A DNA stretch of 64,000 nt, from positions 3,129,098-3,193,097 of the forward strand of contig NC_048563.1 in NCBI RefSeq assembly GCF_902806685.2, given 5' to 3'. The notes under the pieces were generated by a model, which saw only the letters and a program-made list of their open reading frames with translations, was not told the origin of the DNA and made no database searches. Shown here piece by piece: positions 21,186 to 31,422 of the stretch (positions are counted from its first letter, which is position 1; each line of letters starts with the position of its first letter). Source of the DNA: Maniola hyperantus. Lineage: Eukaryota; Arthropoda; Insecta; Lepidoptera; Nymphalidae. A program made the translations under genes and the position numbers.

Positions 21186-21745
21186 TAATCAAGGCTGTTT
21201 AGGCATGGCTCTCTTAACGATACAATTAAAAGAGCTCTTGCCACCATAAATATTCCTGCGCTCATTGAGCCGGCAGGGATTAGTCGGGATGATGGCAAGA
21301 GACCTGATGGATTGACGCTGGTTCCCTGGGAACGGGGACGGGCGCTAATGTGGGACGCAACTTGCGTTGACACATTGGCCCCGTGTCATATCAGGAAGAC
21401 AGCATCAAGACCGGGAGCCGCAGCAGAAACAGCTGAAAACGGCAAGCGGCGCAAGTATGCCTCTCTTATAGAGAGTTACATTTTTGTGCCGTTTGCCGTG
21501 GAGACCCTGGGGCCATGGAGTCTTAGTGCTAAAAATTTTTTACGAGACATTTCACCGCGATTAATAGCCTCAACTGGTGACAGAAGGGCTGGCTCATTTT
21601 TTGCGCAGCGGATCAGCCTAGCTGTCCAGCGCGGAAATGCAGCCAGTATTCTTGGCACCATTCCACGCGGTCATGATTTATATAGTAATTAGATAAGGCT
21701 AGCTTTAAGTTTTATTGTATTAAAAAAAAAAAAAAAAAAAAAATA

Positions 21746-21834
<89 letters not shown>
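21186..21834 (+). mobile_element. 5'-truncated non-LTR retrotransposon with long A-rich tail
   Basis: An open frame runs from about 21199 to 21691 and contains PAGISRDDGKRPDGLTLVPW, DATCVDTLAP and RISLAVQRGNAASILGTIPR. This is the C-terminal domain found in one group of retroelement-associated ORFs across arthropods and molluscs. About 110 bases of almost pure A follow (21722-21834). The insertion is flanked by ttaatcaag on both sides (before 21187 and after 21834), a target-site duplication. The intact frame and tail suggest a young insertion. Related pieces lie at 49370-49693 and 56800-56901. Confidence 0.8.
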
Positions 21835-21839
<5 letters not shown>

Positions 21840-21964
21840 CAAGCTAAGCCTCGTTAAGTACGTTTATTGATTAATTAATCAATCTGAGCCTCGTTAACTA
21901 CTTTTTATTGATTAATTAATCAATCTGAGCCTGATTAATAATGTTTATTGTATGTAATAATTAA

Positions 21965-23803
21965 TCAATCCTCTGTAATCAAACGGTACACGTAAGCCGC
22001 GGTCTTCGCTATCTTGTCGGAATATCTCCTGGCTTCCTGCGATTTAAGCGCGTCGCTTAGGCTTTTAAGCACTGAGTTGGGTTCTATTTGGTACATCATG
22101 GAAGGTTCACCGCTCTTAAAATGTACAAGTTCAGATTCTGAAAAAAGCAGGAAAAACTATTAGCCCTTAAGTGTAAGGGTTCCGTACGTCAATAGGAAAA
22201 ACGGAACCCTTATAGGATTACGTTGTTGTGTGTCTGTCTGTCAAGAAACGTACAGAGTACTTCTTGTTGATCTAGAATCATGAAATTTGGCAGGTAGGTA
22301 AGTCTTATAGGAGACATTAGGGGGAAAATCTAAAAACCGTGTGTTTGTGGTCACATCACACAAAAAAAATGTGTTCATGAAAAAATATTACTTAGTACCT
22401 ATTTTCATATTTTCAATTTTCAAAGTAAGATAGCTATATCAAGTGGGGTATCATATGAAAGGGCTTCACGTGTACATTCTAAAACAAATTTTTATGCATC
22501 ATAGTTTTTGAATTATCGTGCAAAATGTCGAAAAAATACGACTAGTACGGAACCCTCGTTGCGCGAGCCTGACTCGCACCTGTTTTTTAACTAGGTATGT
22601 ATAGTACGCGACAGGTCGAGATGGCAATTCGGGGTGGGGACGCCCCGCACACCCGTAAAGCCCTGCTTTAAGCTTACCTGTAGGGCGATTTCGTAAAACC
22701 TGCATCAATCATTATTACAATCTCAATTGTTCTGATTGGCTGAATTTGTGCGATTCTTGTTGCAACAATGCATTGTAGCCAATAGTGAGCGAGCGTTAAC
22801 CAATCAGAGGTGATTGCGATCGTGACATTGTAGCTGTCATTCTACCGCAATCGAGGCCCTGTAGGGCGATTGTCTAAAAGCTGTATAAATCATTATTACA
22901 ATCTCAATTGTTATGATTGGCTGAATTTGTGCGATTCATGTTGCAACAATGCATTGCAATGCAACGATCGCAATCATTTATGATTGGTTAACGCTCGCTC
23001 ACTATATTGGCTATTTGGATGCATTGTTGCAATAAGAAACGTACAAATTCAGCCAATCACAACAATTGAGATTGTAATAATGATTGATGCAGGTTTTAGA
23101 TAATCGCCCTACAAGACTAAAACCGTACTTTTGACGATTTGACACAAAGTTAAAATGGCACGCGAAGTCATTATACAACGCATTATACAACGCACGCATT
23201 ATACAATCCCTATCAGCAATCATCAGTACTATCACCTGTCTTCATTTTTGCCAGCGTTCTGTAGGGCGATTGTCTAAAACCAGCTGCCCTACCGCGGTTG
23301 TTTGACAGCTACAATGTCACGATCGCAATCATCTCTGATTGGTTAATGCTCGCTCACTATTGGCCACAATGCATTGTTGCAACATGAATCGCACAAATTC
23401 AGAACAATTGAGATTGTAATAATGATTGATGCTGTAGGGCGATTGTCAAAACCTGCATCAATCATTATTACAATCTCAATTGTTCTGATTGGCTGAATTT
23501 GTGCGATTCTTGTTGCAACAATGCATTGTGGCCAATAGTGAGCGAGCATTAACCAATCAGAGATGATTGCGATCGTGACATTGTAGTTGTCAAACCGCGG
23601 TAGGGCCACTGGTTACACGGTGCGCGATAGATACTTACTTATATTGTACTGTTCCTTTTTCGATCTAAAACTTGGGTCAGCAGAATCATACTTAAAAAAG
23701 CTCTTCACTAGTTGTTTTAAACAAGACTTGCACAAATCGGCGACATTTTTATTTTCGCGATCCGAGTGGCCATATTGGTTTTCTTCGTTCCCGGATTTTG
23801 CAT
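21965..23803 (-). CDS. Last two coding exons of an unrecognised gene
   Basis: Exon at 23639-23803 (acceptor ccaacag, donor gtaagtatc) encodes a charged stretch with a CKSC pair (NVADLCKSCLKQLVKSFFKY), and ends one base into a codon. The terminal exon at 21965-22137 (acceptor ttttttcag) begins with the two bases that complete that codon. It reads SELVHFKSGEPSMM ... YVYRLITED and stop, so the splice is frame-consistent. Earlier exons are not found: the acceptor at 23803 needs a phase-1 partner that I cannot identify upstream. The intron is filled with family C and family G elements. A possible poly(A) signal (AATAAA on the minus strand) is at 21944-21949. I do not recognise the protein. The terminal exon has a partial copy at 20935-21050. 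Confidence 0.65.
22165..22590 (-). mobile_element. Dispersed repeat family C
   Basis: Starts agggttccgtacgtcaatag and ends gcgcgagcctgactcgcacc, reverse of the 12.7-kb copy. It lies in the intron of the minus-strand gene. Confidence 0.75.
22680..23612. repeat. Array of family G MITEs in alternating orientation
   Basis: At least four units of ~170 bp, recognised by gtagggcgattgtctaaaac, attattacaatctcaattgt, gcaacaatgcattg and gatcgtgacattgtag. Units at about 22681-22850, 22857-23110 (two joined head to head), 23262-23430 and 23433-23612. Unit ends are inverted (gtagggcgat / accgcggtagggc). Confidence 0.75.
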
Positions 23804-23851
23804 CTGTTGGTATTAAAGTTTGTTTTTATTCAGTCACAACTTACAGTAAGT

Positions 23852-24175
23852 ATTACCTCATCATCATCATGATCAACCCATCACCGGCTGACTACAGAGC
23901 ACATGGTCTCCTCTCATAGTGAGAAGGGTTTTGGCCATAGTCAACCACGCTGGCCATGTACGGACTGGCAGACTTCACACACCTTTGAGAACATTATGGA
24001 GAACTCTCAGGAATGCAGGTTTCCTCACGATGTTTTCCTTCACCGTGAAAGCAAGTGATATTTTAATTACTTAAAAACGCACATAACTCCGAAAAGTTAG
24101 AGGTGTGTGTCCGGGATCGAACCCCCGACCTCCGATTGGAAGGCAGACGTCCTAACCACTAGGCTACCACAGCTT
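23852..24175 (-). mobile_element. tRNA-derived SINE family D, full copy
   Basis: (catcat)n tail at the left, then gatcaacccatcaccggctg, and a head with gatcgaacccccgacctccg and aaccactaggctaccacagc at the right. Confidence 0.85.
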
Positions 24176-24179
24176 ACAA

Positions 24180-24337
24180 GTATACGCTTATTCCGCGACT
24201 ATACAAATTTCAAACCCCTATTTCACCCCCTTAGGGGATGAATTTTCAAAAATCCTTTAGCGGATGCCTACGTCATAATAGCTATCTGCATGCCAAATTT
24301 CAGCCCGATCCGTCCAATAGTTTCAGCTGTGCGTTAA
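24180..24337 (-). mobile_element. Helitron family B fragment
   Basis: 'cccctatttcacccccttag', 'gatgcctacgtcataatagc' and 'agcccgatccgtcca' match family B. It is joined directly to an RTE-type LINE tail. Confidence 0.65.
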
Positions 24338-24507
24338 ATAGACGTTGGGGTCCCAAGGTGCTGGAATGGCGAACTCGCAGCGTTGGAAGTCGCCCCCCAC
24401 TTGGTGGATGGAAGACATCAAGCGAGTCCCAGGTAGCCGCTGGATTCAGGCGGCGCAACACATATATCCAACAGTGTACGTCTATCGATTGATGATGATG
24501 ATGAAAG
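24338..24507 (+). mobile_element. RTE-type LINE 3' tail with (gat)n end
   Basis: The translated segment RRWGPKVLEWR and the end tacgtctatcgattgatgatg match the better-preserved copy at 62600-63005. It is frameshifted and 5' truncated. Confidence 0.7.
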
Positions 24508-24521
24508 TTCGATGTTTATAT

Positions 24522-24600
24522 TGCATTCAATATTAACTGGCGTATTTCCACTTGAGACTGTCATTAGCAATAACAATTTAGGATTAAGTCGAAGCGGGTG
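24522..24600 (+). pseudogene. Inverted fragment of the 25.2-kb reading frame's 3' end
   Basis: It encodes AFNINWRIST and stop on the plus strand, against AFNISWRVST and stop on the minus strand at 25208-25240. The non-coding match continues past the stop (gactgtcattagcaataaca). Confidence 0.75.
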
Positions 24601-24704
24601 AATTCAAAAGTATGAACACTGGTTGGTTTGCAACTAAATATATTGATTGAATCGGTTCCTTTAAAAATTAATGGGCTATATGAGTGTTTGGTTTACTACC
24701 CCTA

Positions 24705-24900
24705 CTAGCTGATGCCCGCGACTTCGTCCGCGTGGAATTAGGTTTTTAAAAATCCCGTTGGAACTCTTTGATTTTCCACGTCAAAAAGTAGCCTATGTCA
24801 CTCTCCAGGTCTTTATCTAAATCCATGCAAAAAATCACGTTGTAGGACAAACCAATAAACCAACAAACAAACACACTTTCGCATTTATAATAAGGGTATT
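24705..24900 (-). mobile_element. Helitron family A
   Basis: Plus strand starts ctagctgatgcccgcgactt and ends ttcgcatttataataaggg. About 196 bp. Confidence 0.75.
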
Positions 24901-24950
24901 GATCGTTCACGTGGCATATCGAATGTAATCAATCCTATTGTTATTGCTAA

Positions 24951-25199
24951 CTAGCTGAACCGCCTCGGCTTCGCTCGGGTGGAGTTTAGAAAACTGGGGG
25001 GGAGGTTGAATTAAATTTTTCTCTCCGTAAGAACCTTCCTCGTACTTCAAGGAATATTATAAAAAAGGAATTAACGAAATCGGTTCAGCGGTTCTCGAGA
25101 TTTGCGATGACCAACACATTTGGTGATTCATTTTTATAGATAAGATAAGATAATTTATTATATATAAGATAATTTATTAAGATAATATATTATAGAAGA
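24951..25199 (-). mobile_element. Helitron with a demonstrable empty site
   Basis: On the minus strand it runs TCTTCTATAA...GGTTCAGCTAG between A and T. The paralogous site at 24560-24572 reads through without it (gactgtca|ttagcaataac). The 249-bp insert adds no target duplication, as expected for a Helitron. Confidence 0.8.
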
Positions 25200-25207
25200 T
25201 GACGGTC

Positions 25208-25510
25208 TTAAGTGGAAACACGCCAGCTAATATTGAATGCACTAATACCATTCGTTTTAATCGCAAACACGATACCTTCCAAATCCTTATCATTCGCTTG
25301 AATCTTGACTTTGTACTGCTTGTAGTTCTTGTAGTGTTTCCGAGCGGTGTCGGCGATCTCTTCGAACTTTTCCGCTGGGACCACTTTATGTATCAACGCG
25401 TCGACGTTGGACTGGTTGTCGCCCTTGCGGACTTGAAGAAGAACATAGCCGTGTAGCACGTTTACCGTTGCTAGACCTGGAAACTTTACGCTTGGGTTCC
25501 GGGCCTTAAA
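25208..25510 (-). CDS. Unrecognised ~100-codon reading frame, 5' truncated
   Basis: From about 25510 the minus strand reads without a stop: ARNPSVKFPGLATVNV, then HKVVPAEKFEEIADTARKHY, ending ISWRVST and TAA at 25208-25210. Composition is that of a normal soluble protein (Lys/Ala/Val rich, mixed charge). The nearest upstream ATG (25558) lies inside a dispersed hairpin repeat that also occurs at 34920, so the true start or preceding exon is missing. It could be a last exon (a ttaag acceptor precedes ARNP) or a gene remnant. I recognise no family. Confidence 0.4.
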   Translation of the reverse strand, partial: FKARNPSVKFPGLATVNVLHGYVLLQVRKGDNQSNVDALIHKVVPAEKFEEIADTARKHYKNYKQYKVKIQANDKDLEGIVFAIKTNGISAFNISWRVST

Positions 25511-25650
25511 GCACGCGCAATAATATGTAGGTGTGACAAAAGGTGCCAACAATTTCAAAAAATTCCCATTGAGTAACAGTGTTACTCAACGGGAATGTTT
25601 TAAAATTGTTGGCACCTTTTGTCAGTGTTACATACGGGGGTGTGACTCAA
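25511..25650. mobile_element. Hairpin MITE, copy 1
   Basis: gtaggtgtgacaaaaggtgc / ggtgccaacaattt at the left and aaattgttggcacctttt at the right are inverted. cccattgagtaacagtgtta and actcaacgggaat form the loop side. The related copy is at 34918-35030. Confidence 0.7.
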
Positions 25651-25687
25651 CGGGAATAACCCCCTCAAAGTACTTGTAATGGAATAA

Positions 25688-26295
25688 AAACCGGCCAAGT
25701 GCGAGTCAGGCTCGCGCACCGAGGGTTGCGTAGCTACTACAGTCGTATTTTTCGACATTTTGCACGTTAATTCAAAAACTATGATGCATAAAAATAAATA
25801 AAAATCTCTTTTAGAATGCACCTTTAATATGATACCCCACTTGATATAGTTATCTTACATCGAAAATTGAAAATACCTACTAATTATTACTTCGTGACCA
25901 CAATTTAATTTATAGGGTTCCGTTCCTCAAAAGGGAAAACGGAACCCTTATAGTTTGTTGTCTACAGGGTACCTACTTCCCGTTGACCTAGAATCATGAA
26001 ATTTGGCAGGTAGGTAGATCTTATAGCTGCCATTACGGGAAAATCTGAAAACCGTGAATTTGTGGTTAAATTAAATTGTGGGCAAGAACTAATAATTAGT
26101 ATTTTCAATTTTCTAAGTAAGATAACTATATCAAGTGGGGTATGATATGAAAGGTCTTCACCTGTGCATTCTAAAACAGATTTTAATTTATTTTTATGCA
26201 TCATATAGTTTTGAATTATCGTGCAAAAGTCGAAAAATACGACTGTAGTACGGAACCCTCATTGCGCGAGCCTGACATGCACTTGGCCGGTTTTT
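25688..26295. mobile_element. Two family C repeats joined tail to tail
   Basis: 25688-25920 reads forward (accggccaagtgcgagtcag). From 25915 the sequence turns into the reverse copy (agggttccgttcctcaaaag ... gcacttggccggtttttt). Together they make a large imperfect palindrome. Confidence 0.7.
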
Positions 26296-26551
26296 TTTAA
26301 ATGTATTAGGTACTTACCAATTATAAAATATGCTACAACATTCATGTTGAAAATGCGTTTTCTACTGGAACACTATTTATAGTGCTTAAATCTAATAATT
26401 ATAAACTTGCCATTTCATGAACATAAGTATCGATTAAATAATTATATATAGTACTTTATCGATTTTCTTTAATTAATTTTATCGTTTGTTACATTAGGTC
26501 TTACCTAATTGTAGTTTAATCGTAAATAATCCATACTAATATTATAATATA

Positions 26552-26765
26552 CTAGATGACGCCAGAGACTTCGTCCGCGTGGATTTAGGGTTTTTAAAAA
26601 TCCCGTGGGAACTCTTTGATTTTCGGGGATAAAAAGTAGCTTAAGTCCTTCCCCGGGACGTAAGCTATCGCTGTACCAAATTTCGTCAAAATCGGTTGAG
26701 CGGATGGGCCGTGAAAGGCGAGCAGACAGACAGACACACTTTCGTATTTATAATATTAGTATGGA
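26552..26765 (-). mobile_element. Helitron family A, complete
   Basis: Plus strand a|ctagatgacgccagagac ... attagtatgga|t, 214 bp, with A/T flanks on the minus strand. The 3' hairpin is slightly degraded. Confidence 0.8.
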
Positions 26766-26784
26766 TTATATTTTATTATTAATG

Positions 26785-27006
26785 CGAAAGTGTGTCTGTC
26801 TGTCTGCCCACGACTTCGCTCGCGTGGAATTGAGTTTTTTTTAAATCCCGTGGGAACTCTTTGATTTTCCGGGATAAAAAGTAGCCTATGTCACGCTCCA
26901 AGTCTTTATCTATACCCATGCAAAAAATCACGTCAATCCGTTGCACCGTTGCGACGTGATTGAAGGACGAACCAACAACCAAACACACTTTCGCATTTAT
27001 AATGAG
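26785..27006 (-). mobile_element. Helitron family A, second copy
   Basis: Contains gacttcgctcgcgtgg, aaaaagtagcctatgtcacg and the ttcgcatttataatgag end. The left end is rearranged, with an inverted gcgaaagtgtgtctg. Confidence 0.65.
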
Positions 27007-27096
27007 TTTACTGATTTCATCGGGCACAAATTGTTTAAAAAACTATACAATATTTTCTGAAATTAGGTGTGCAATCAAATTCCATTACTGTCCATA

Positions 27097-27102
27097 TTTA
27101 TT
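27097..27102 (-). terminator. Candidate polyadenylation signal of the C2H2 gene
   Basis: AATAAA on the minus strand, 32 bases after the stop codon at 27134-27136. Confidence 0.55.
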
Positions 27103-27133
27103 TAATAAATAAATAATACATAAAATAAGGTTT

Positions 27134-30100
27134 CTAACTATGGCAATTTCTCACATGCTTTGTTAAATTACTATTTTTAGTATATTTCTTCTGGCACACA
27201 TCACAACAATACAGCTTATACCCAGTGTGAGTCCGCATGTGATACGCTAAGCTGCTTCTGTCCCCATAGTTCATCGGGCACAAGTCACAAGCATACGGCC
27301 TGTCACCCGTGTGAGTCCTCATGTGACATGTCAAACTACTCCTATCAATACATTTCTTCGGGCATAGGGGACATGAATACATTTTCTCACCAGTGTGAGT
27401 TCGCATGTGCTCAGTGAATTTGCTTTTCCGTATAAACTTTCTTTGACATATATCACAAGAAAACGGTTTACATCCAGTGTGAGTCATCGTGTGATACATT
27501 AAATTGCTTTTATCTGTATATTTCATCGGGCACAAATCGCAAGAAAACGGTTTTTCCCCTGTGTGAGTCCTCTTATGCCTCATTAAATACCTTTTCAATG
27601 TAAACGTTTTGAGGCACACTCCACAACTATACGGCTTCGCACCAGTATGTACATTCATATGGTCGATGTAATTGTTTTTTCGTGCATATTTTTTCTGGCA
27701 TACGTCACAGGAATACGGTGTCTCGCCAGTGTGAGTCCTCATGTGGAGAACTAAAGCACTCTGGTATTGAAACTGTTTCTGGCAAACATTGCAAGAGGGA
27801 AGCTCCTTTGGCTCAGCAGTTCTAGCGCGTCGCCTCTGCATTTTCTTCAGTAAAGGAGAGTCTGAAAGAAAAATCTTTGAAAAACTGCTGAAATATTATA
27901 CTTTCCTAGCTGATGCCCGCGACTTCGTCCGCATGGAATTAGGTTTTCAAAAATCCCTTGATCCCTTTGATTTTCCGGGATTTTAGTAGCCTGTCACTCT
28001 CCAGGTCTTTATCTATACCCATGCAAAAAATCAAGTCATTCTGTTGCACTGTTGCGACGTGATTGAAGGACAAATCAGCAAACCAACAAACCAACAGACA
28101 CACTTTCTTATTTATAATAAGGGTCCTGATAGTCTGATTTTTAATTCCATTGAATAGGGTCTTGGACTATAGAACCTAATAAAATGAAGTGGTTTTTTGT
28201 ATAGCAGTAGGGCTAGAATTCATTATTAAAGAGAATGATTTAAAAAAAATCATTATTTTTAACATGAACATCACGCTGTACGGAAGGTGAATAATGACGT
28301 CACAATCCGTAAAAGTCATTTTATGGATAGGTAGGATTTCATTAAACGCCTTGAAACCCTGATCTGAACGCTACATCGCTTGGCGGCACGGCTTTGCTGG
28401 TAGCTACTGCCTTCCACCAGACCAGACCAGACCAGAGACGATTTAGAAAATATGAATTCGCAAATTGCCCCTGCCGGGAATCGAGCCCGGGACCTGCCAC
28501 TTATAAGACCACAAAGCTCACAGCTGCGCCAAGGAGTCAAGTCAAGTCAGCTCTTCTATATATTATGTACTCTAAATGCTGTGTGCAGAGCCTCCATAGC
28601 TCAACAGTTAGAGGTGCGGACTGAAATCCGAAAGGTCGCCGGTTCAAACCCCACCAGTTGCACTCTTGTCGTACCTACTCCTAGTACAAGCTTGACGCTG
28701 AGTTGGAAGGGAAAGGGCAATATTAGTCATCATTGGCTGATATTCTTTTTAAAAAAAAAATCAGCCCGATCCGTCTGGTAGTTTAAGCTGTGCGTAGATA
28801 GATCAGTCAATCAGTCAGTCAGTTACTTACCGCGCGATGCGCAGGCCGCGTCCGCACCCGCGTCATCGTGCCGCTCCCTCTGCAACAAACACAATGTGTA
28901 AGGGCCCATTCAGATATGCGCTATACAAGTGTTATCGCACTTTTATTTGCCGCCTTTGAAACTGATGTCATGCGATCTGTTGCGTCACCAACTTGAATCG
29001 ATTGGTATAAATGCGGGTGTTTGATAATTCTTAAGCCAGTCTCGCTCCGACGCAAGACTCGATCGACAAATAAATACTTTTTGTGTTTAGGTCGCCATTT
29101 TAGTCTGAGTGGTCACAATAGCAATTGGGCCATAGTCAAGTTAATATTGCAGTAAGGTACTCGTAAAAGGTAAAACTTTCGATAAGTCTGTGCGCGTCGT
29201 GATTACTATTTAACTGCACTTCTGGTATGTTTATACAAGTAAATGCACACTCGCTATTGGTATGTATGGTATGCAACAGGTCCTGTGGTAACTCATGTAT
29301 GCGTATCTAATTATCTAATTATAGTGTATAAATATCGGCTCAACCATCTCACTAAGCACGTCTTCACTCTGCGGCGGCCCGAACTCGACTCCATATATTC
29401 AATGTACTCTGTGCTCGACTCCCCACTCACGCGACTGAAGGTAATCGTACTGATACGATTACCTTCCCACGCACACTGCGCGCGGTGAGACTTGAGACGA
29501 CAGTGTTTTGAATGTAGTGTAGTACATGTGTTAGTATGAATGTAAGTTTGAATGTGTTATTTGCCTGTATGCTACAGGTCCAGATGGCAATCGGCGAGAG
29601 AACGCGTCCCCCCATTTGACATGCCACGTCGCGCCGCCTAGCGCAAATGCGAATAAGTATATTTTTATTTTACACCAGCTTATGTCCGCGACGTCATCCG
29701 CATGGACTACACAAATTTAAAACCCCTATTTCACCCCCTTAGGGGTTGAATTTTCAAAAATCCTTTCTTAGCGGATGCCTACGTCATATTAGCTATCTGC
29801 ATGCCAAATTTCAGCCCGATCCGTCCAGTAGTTTGAGCTGTGCGTTGATAGATCAGTAACCTTTTCCTTTTATATATTTAAAAATAACTCACTGTAAACT
29901 CTGCCACTTTGTTCTCTGCACACACATCCTTGTGTGATACAATTCCATGTTCAGATGACTTGAATTGTCTGCGTAGTTGAGCGATGTTGTCACTTAAAGT
30001 TAGTTCTGTCTTTATAGGCATGACCATATCGGCTTTCTGTGCATTCAGATCATTATCTAGGTGTAGACTAGTGTTGGATAGCTCTTCCTTGGGTATAATA

Positions 30101-30210
30101 CTGTCCGGGTCATCTTCACAGTTGTCGGTTATCACCAGGTCGTCCAGCATTTCTTCCTTGGGTTCTATGAGACAGTCAGCATCACATGTAGACTTGTGAG
30201 GATCCGCCAT
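27134..30210 (-). CDS. C2H2 zinc-finger protein, eight fingers (3 exons, 364 aa)
   Basis: Exons on the minus strand: 30210-29893 (ATG), 28879-28831, 27861-27134 (TAG); phases 0 and 1 match at both junctions. I chose the ATG at 30210 (aagATGG context, MADPHKS) over an in-frame ATG at 30249 with a weaker context. The N-terminal ~106 residues are acidic with KEE/KTE sites that look like sumoylation motifs. The small exon 2 adds a 16-residue linker. Exon 3 holds eight C-x2-C-x12-H-x3-4-H fingers joined by TGEKP-like linkers (HTGETPY, HTGAKPY, HTGEKPF and so on). The last finger has H-x4-H and ends five residues before the stop-proximal tail. It is expected to be a sequence-specific nuclear DNA-binding regulator. 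No KRAB, ZAD or BTB domain is visible. Orthology cannot be named. Confidence 0.9.
27906..28126 (-). mobile_element. Helitron family A in intron 2 of the C2H2 gene
   Basis: ctagctgatgcccgcgactt at the left and ttataataagggtcctgat at the right. About 220 bp. Confidence 0.75.
28320..28540 (-). mobile_element. tRNA-derived SINE family F
   Basis: The minus strand carries a B-box-like gctcgattcccgg and an upstream 'ggcgcagctgtgagctttgt' A-box region, followed by a (tctgg)n-containing body. It resembles a tRNA head but sits on a SINE body. Confidence 0.6.
28587..28760 (+). mobile_element. tRNA-derived SINE family E
   Basis: Head gcctccatagctcaacagtt and B-box ggttcaaaccccacc; body 'gtacctactcctagtacaag' ending in an A-rich run. 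An inverted copy is at 56338-56530. Confidence 0.75.
28765..28830 (-). mobile_element. Helitron family B 5' fragment next to exon 2
   Basis: 'agcccgatccgtctggtagt' followed by (cagt)n. It ends directly at the donor of the 49-bp exon 28831-28879. Confidence 0.55.
29436..29465. other. Short perfect palindrome in intron 1 of the C2H2 gene
   Basis: gaaggtaatcgta and tacgattaccttc face each other across a 4-base loop. No TIR element is evident around it. Confidence 0.6.
29680..29880 (-). mobile_element. Helitron family B in intron 1 of the C2H2 gene
   Basis: Body matches (cccctatttcacccccttag, gcggatgcctacgtcatatt). The right end tttatatattta abuts the exon-1 donor within 15 bases. Confidence 0.7.
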
Positions 30211-30274
30211 CTTGGAGTGCCAAGTTAAACTTATTGCACTAGTTACCATTGGTCATGTCCTGTAACACAATTTT

Positions 30275-30685
30275 TAGGGTTCTGTATCTCAAAAGGAAAA
30301 ACGGAACCTTTATAGGATCATTTTGTTGTCTGTCTGTCTTCAAAAACTATGATGCATAAAAATAAATAAAAATCTGTTTTAGAATGCACAGATAAAGCCC
30401 TTTTATATGATACCCCACTTGATATAGTTATATTACTTCGAAAATTGAAAATACTAATTATTAGTTCATGACCACAATTTAATTTTTTTTGGGTGATCTA
30501 ACCCCAAATTCACGGTTTTCAGATTTTTCCCCGAATGTCTGCTATAAGACCTACCTACCTGCCAAACTTCATGGTTCTAGGTCAACAGGAAGTACCCTGT
30601 AGGTTTCTTGACAGGCCGACAGACAACAAAGTGATCTTATACGGGTTCCGTTTTTCCTTTTGAGGTACGGAACCCTAAAAACGAG
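30275..30685. mobile_element. Family C repeat, rearranged
   Basis: It begins in reverse (agggttctgtatctcaaaag), then switches at about 30340 to a forward copy that ends gaggtacggaaccctaaaa. Confidence 0.65.
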
Positions 30686-30689
30686 GGGT

Positions 30690-31420
30690 TTCTGCAGTTT
30701 GTTTATATTTTAAGCAAACTAAGGAAAAGCAATTATAATTAAACGCACTAGGCTTACATACCTGTTCTTTATTATGTTATACCTCGCCGCCGGTGTGAAC
30801 TGTGAACTTCTAAACTCACAGTTCACACCATGTTTACAGATTTCACACTGTGAGTGTGAACCATTAATCTATGGTGTGAACTGGGAAGCGACAACCAACG
30901 ATTTGTAAATCAATAGGTACCACCCCTGCCATTCACCATCTATCCATTACATTTTTAATATATTCATATATTATAGACATTCAACAATCCACAACAAATA
31001 AGTAAGTACTTTATTGTGTTAATTTAATTACAAGCACATTACAAGCTCAACAAGAAATCAAAGCATTAATTCAATACAGAATACAAATCACCGACCGAAA
31101 TAAAAATATCCTACAATAAAAATACAAATTCAACCACAGAATTCAACACAGATTAGTAGATGACAGAAATCAAATCCTTATTTTTTTTTAATTTATTTTA
31201 CGGCCCTGGAAATCAAATCCTAGAAATCAGTCACCACAGATCTCTATATACTCAGTCAGGCGAAGCTTCATAAAGCAAAATTGATGCCTTGAAATGTACA
31301 GTTTCACAGTGGACCACAGCAGTGGACACACCAGCAGCCACAGAATGATAAATCATAAAACCGCCGAGATTCACGAGGTGCATGGATAAGTACCTACATA
31401 AATTATTATTTTTATGGTAA
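30690..31420. other. Intergenic, small hairpin only
   Basis: 30788-30882 contains several facing copies of gtgtgaact / agttcacac that would fold. The rest is AT-rich with no gene. Confidence 0.45.
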
Positions 31421-31422
31421 AA

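Larger units (their letters stand above)
20800..21965. repeat. AT-rich tandem repeat arrays flanking the duplicated exon
   Basis: Units of ~45 bp (taattaatcaatct(a/g)agcctc(g/t)ttaa...) recur at 20800-20935, 21055-21185 and 21835-21965. They are interrupted by an exon copy and by a LINE. Confidence 0.75.
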
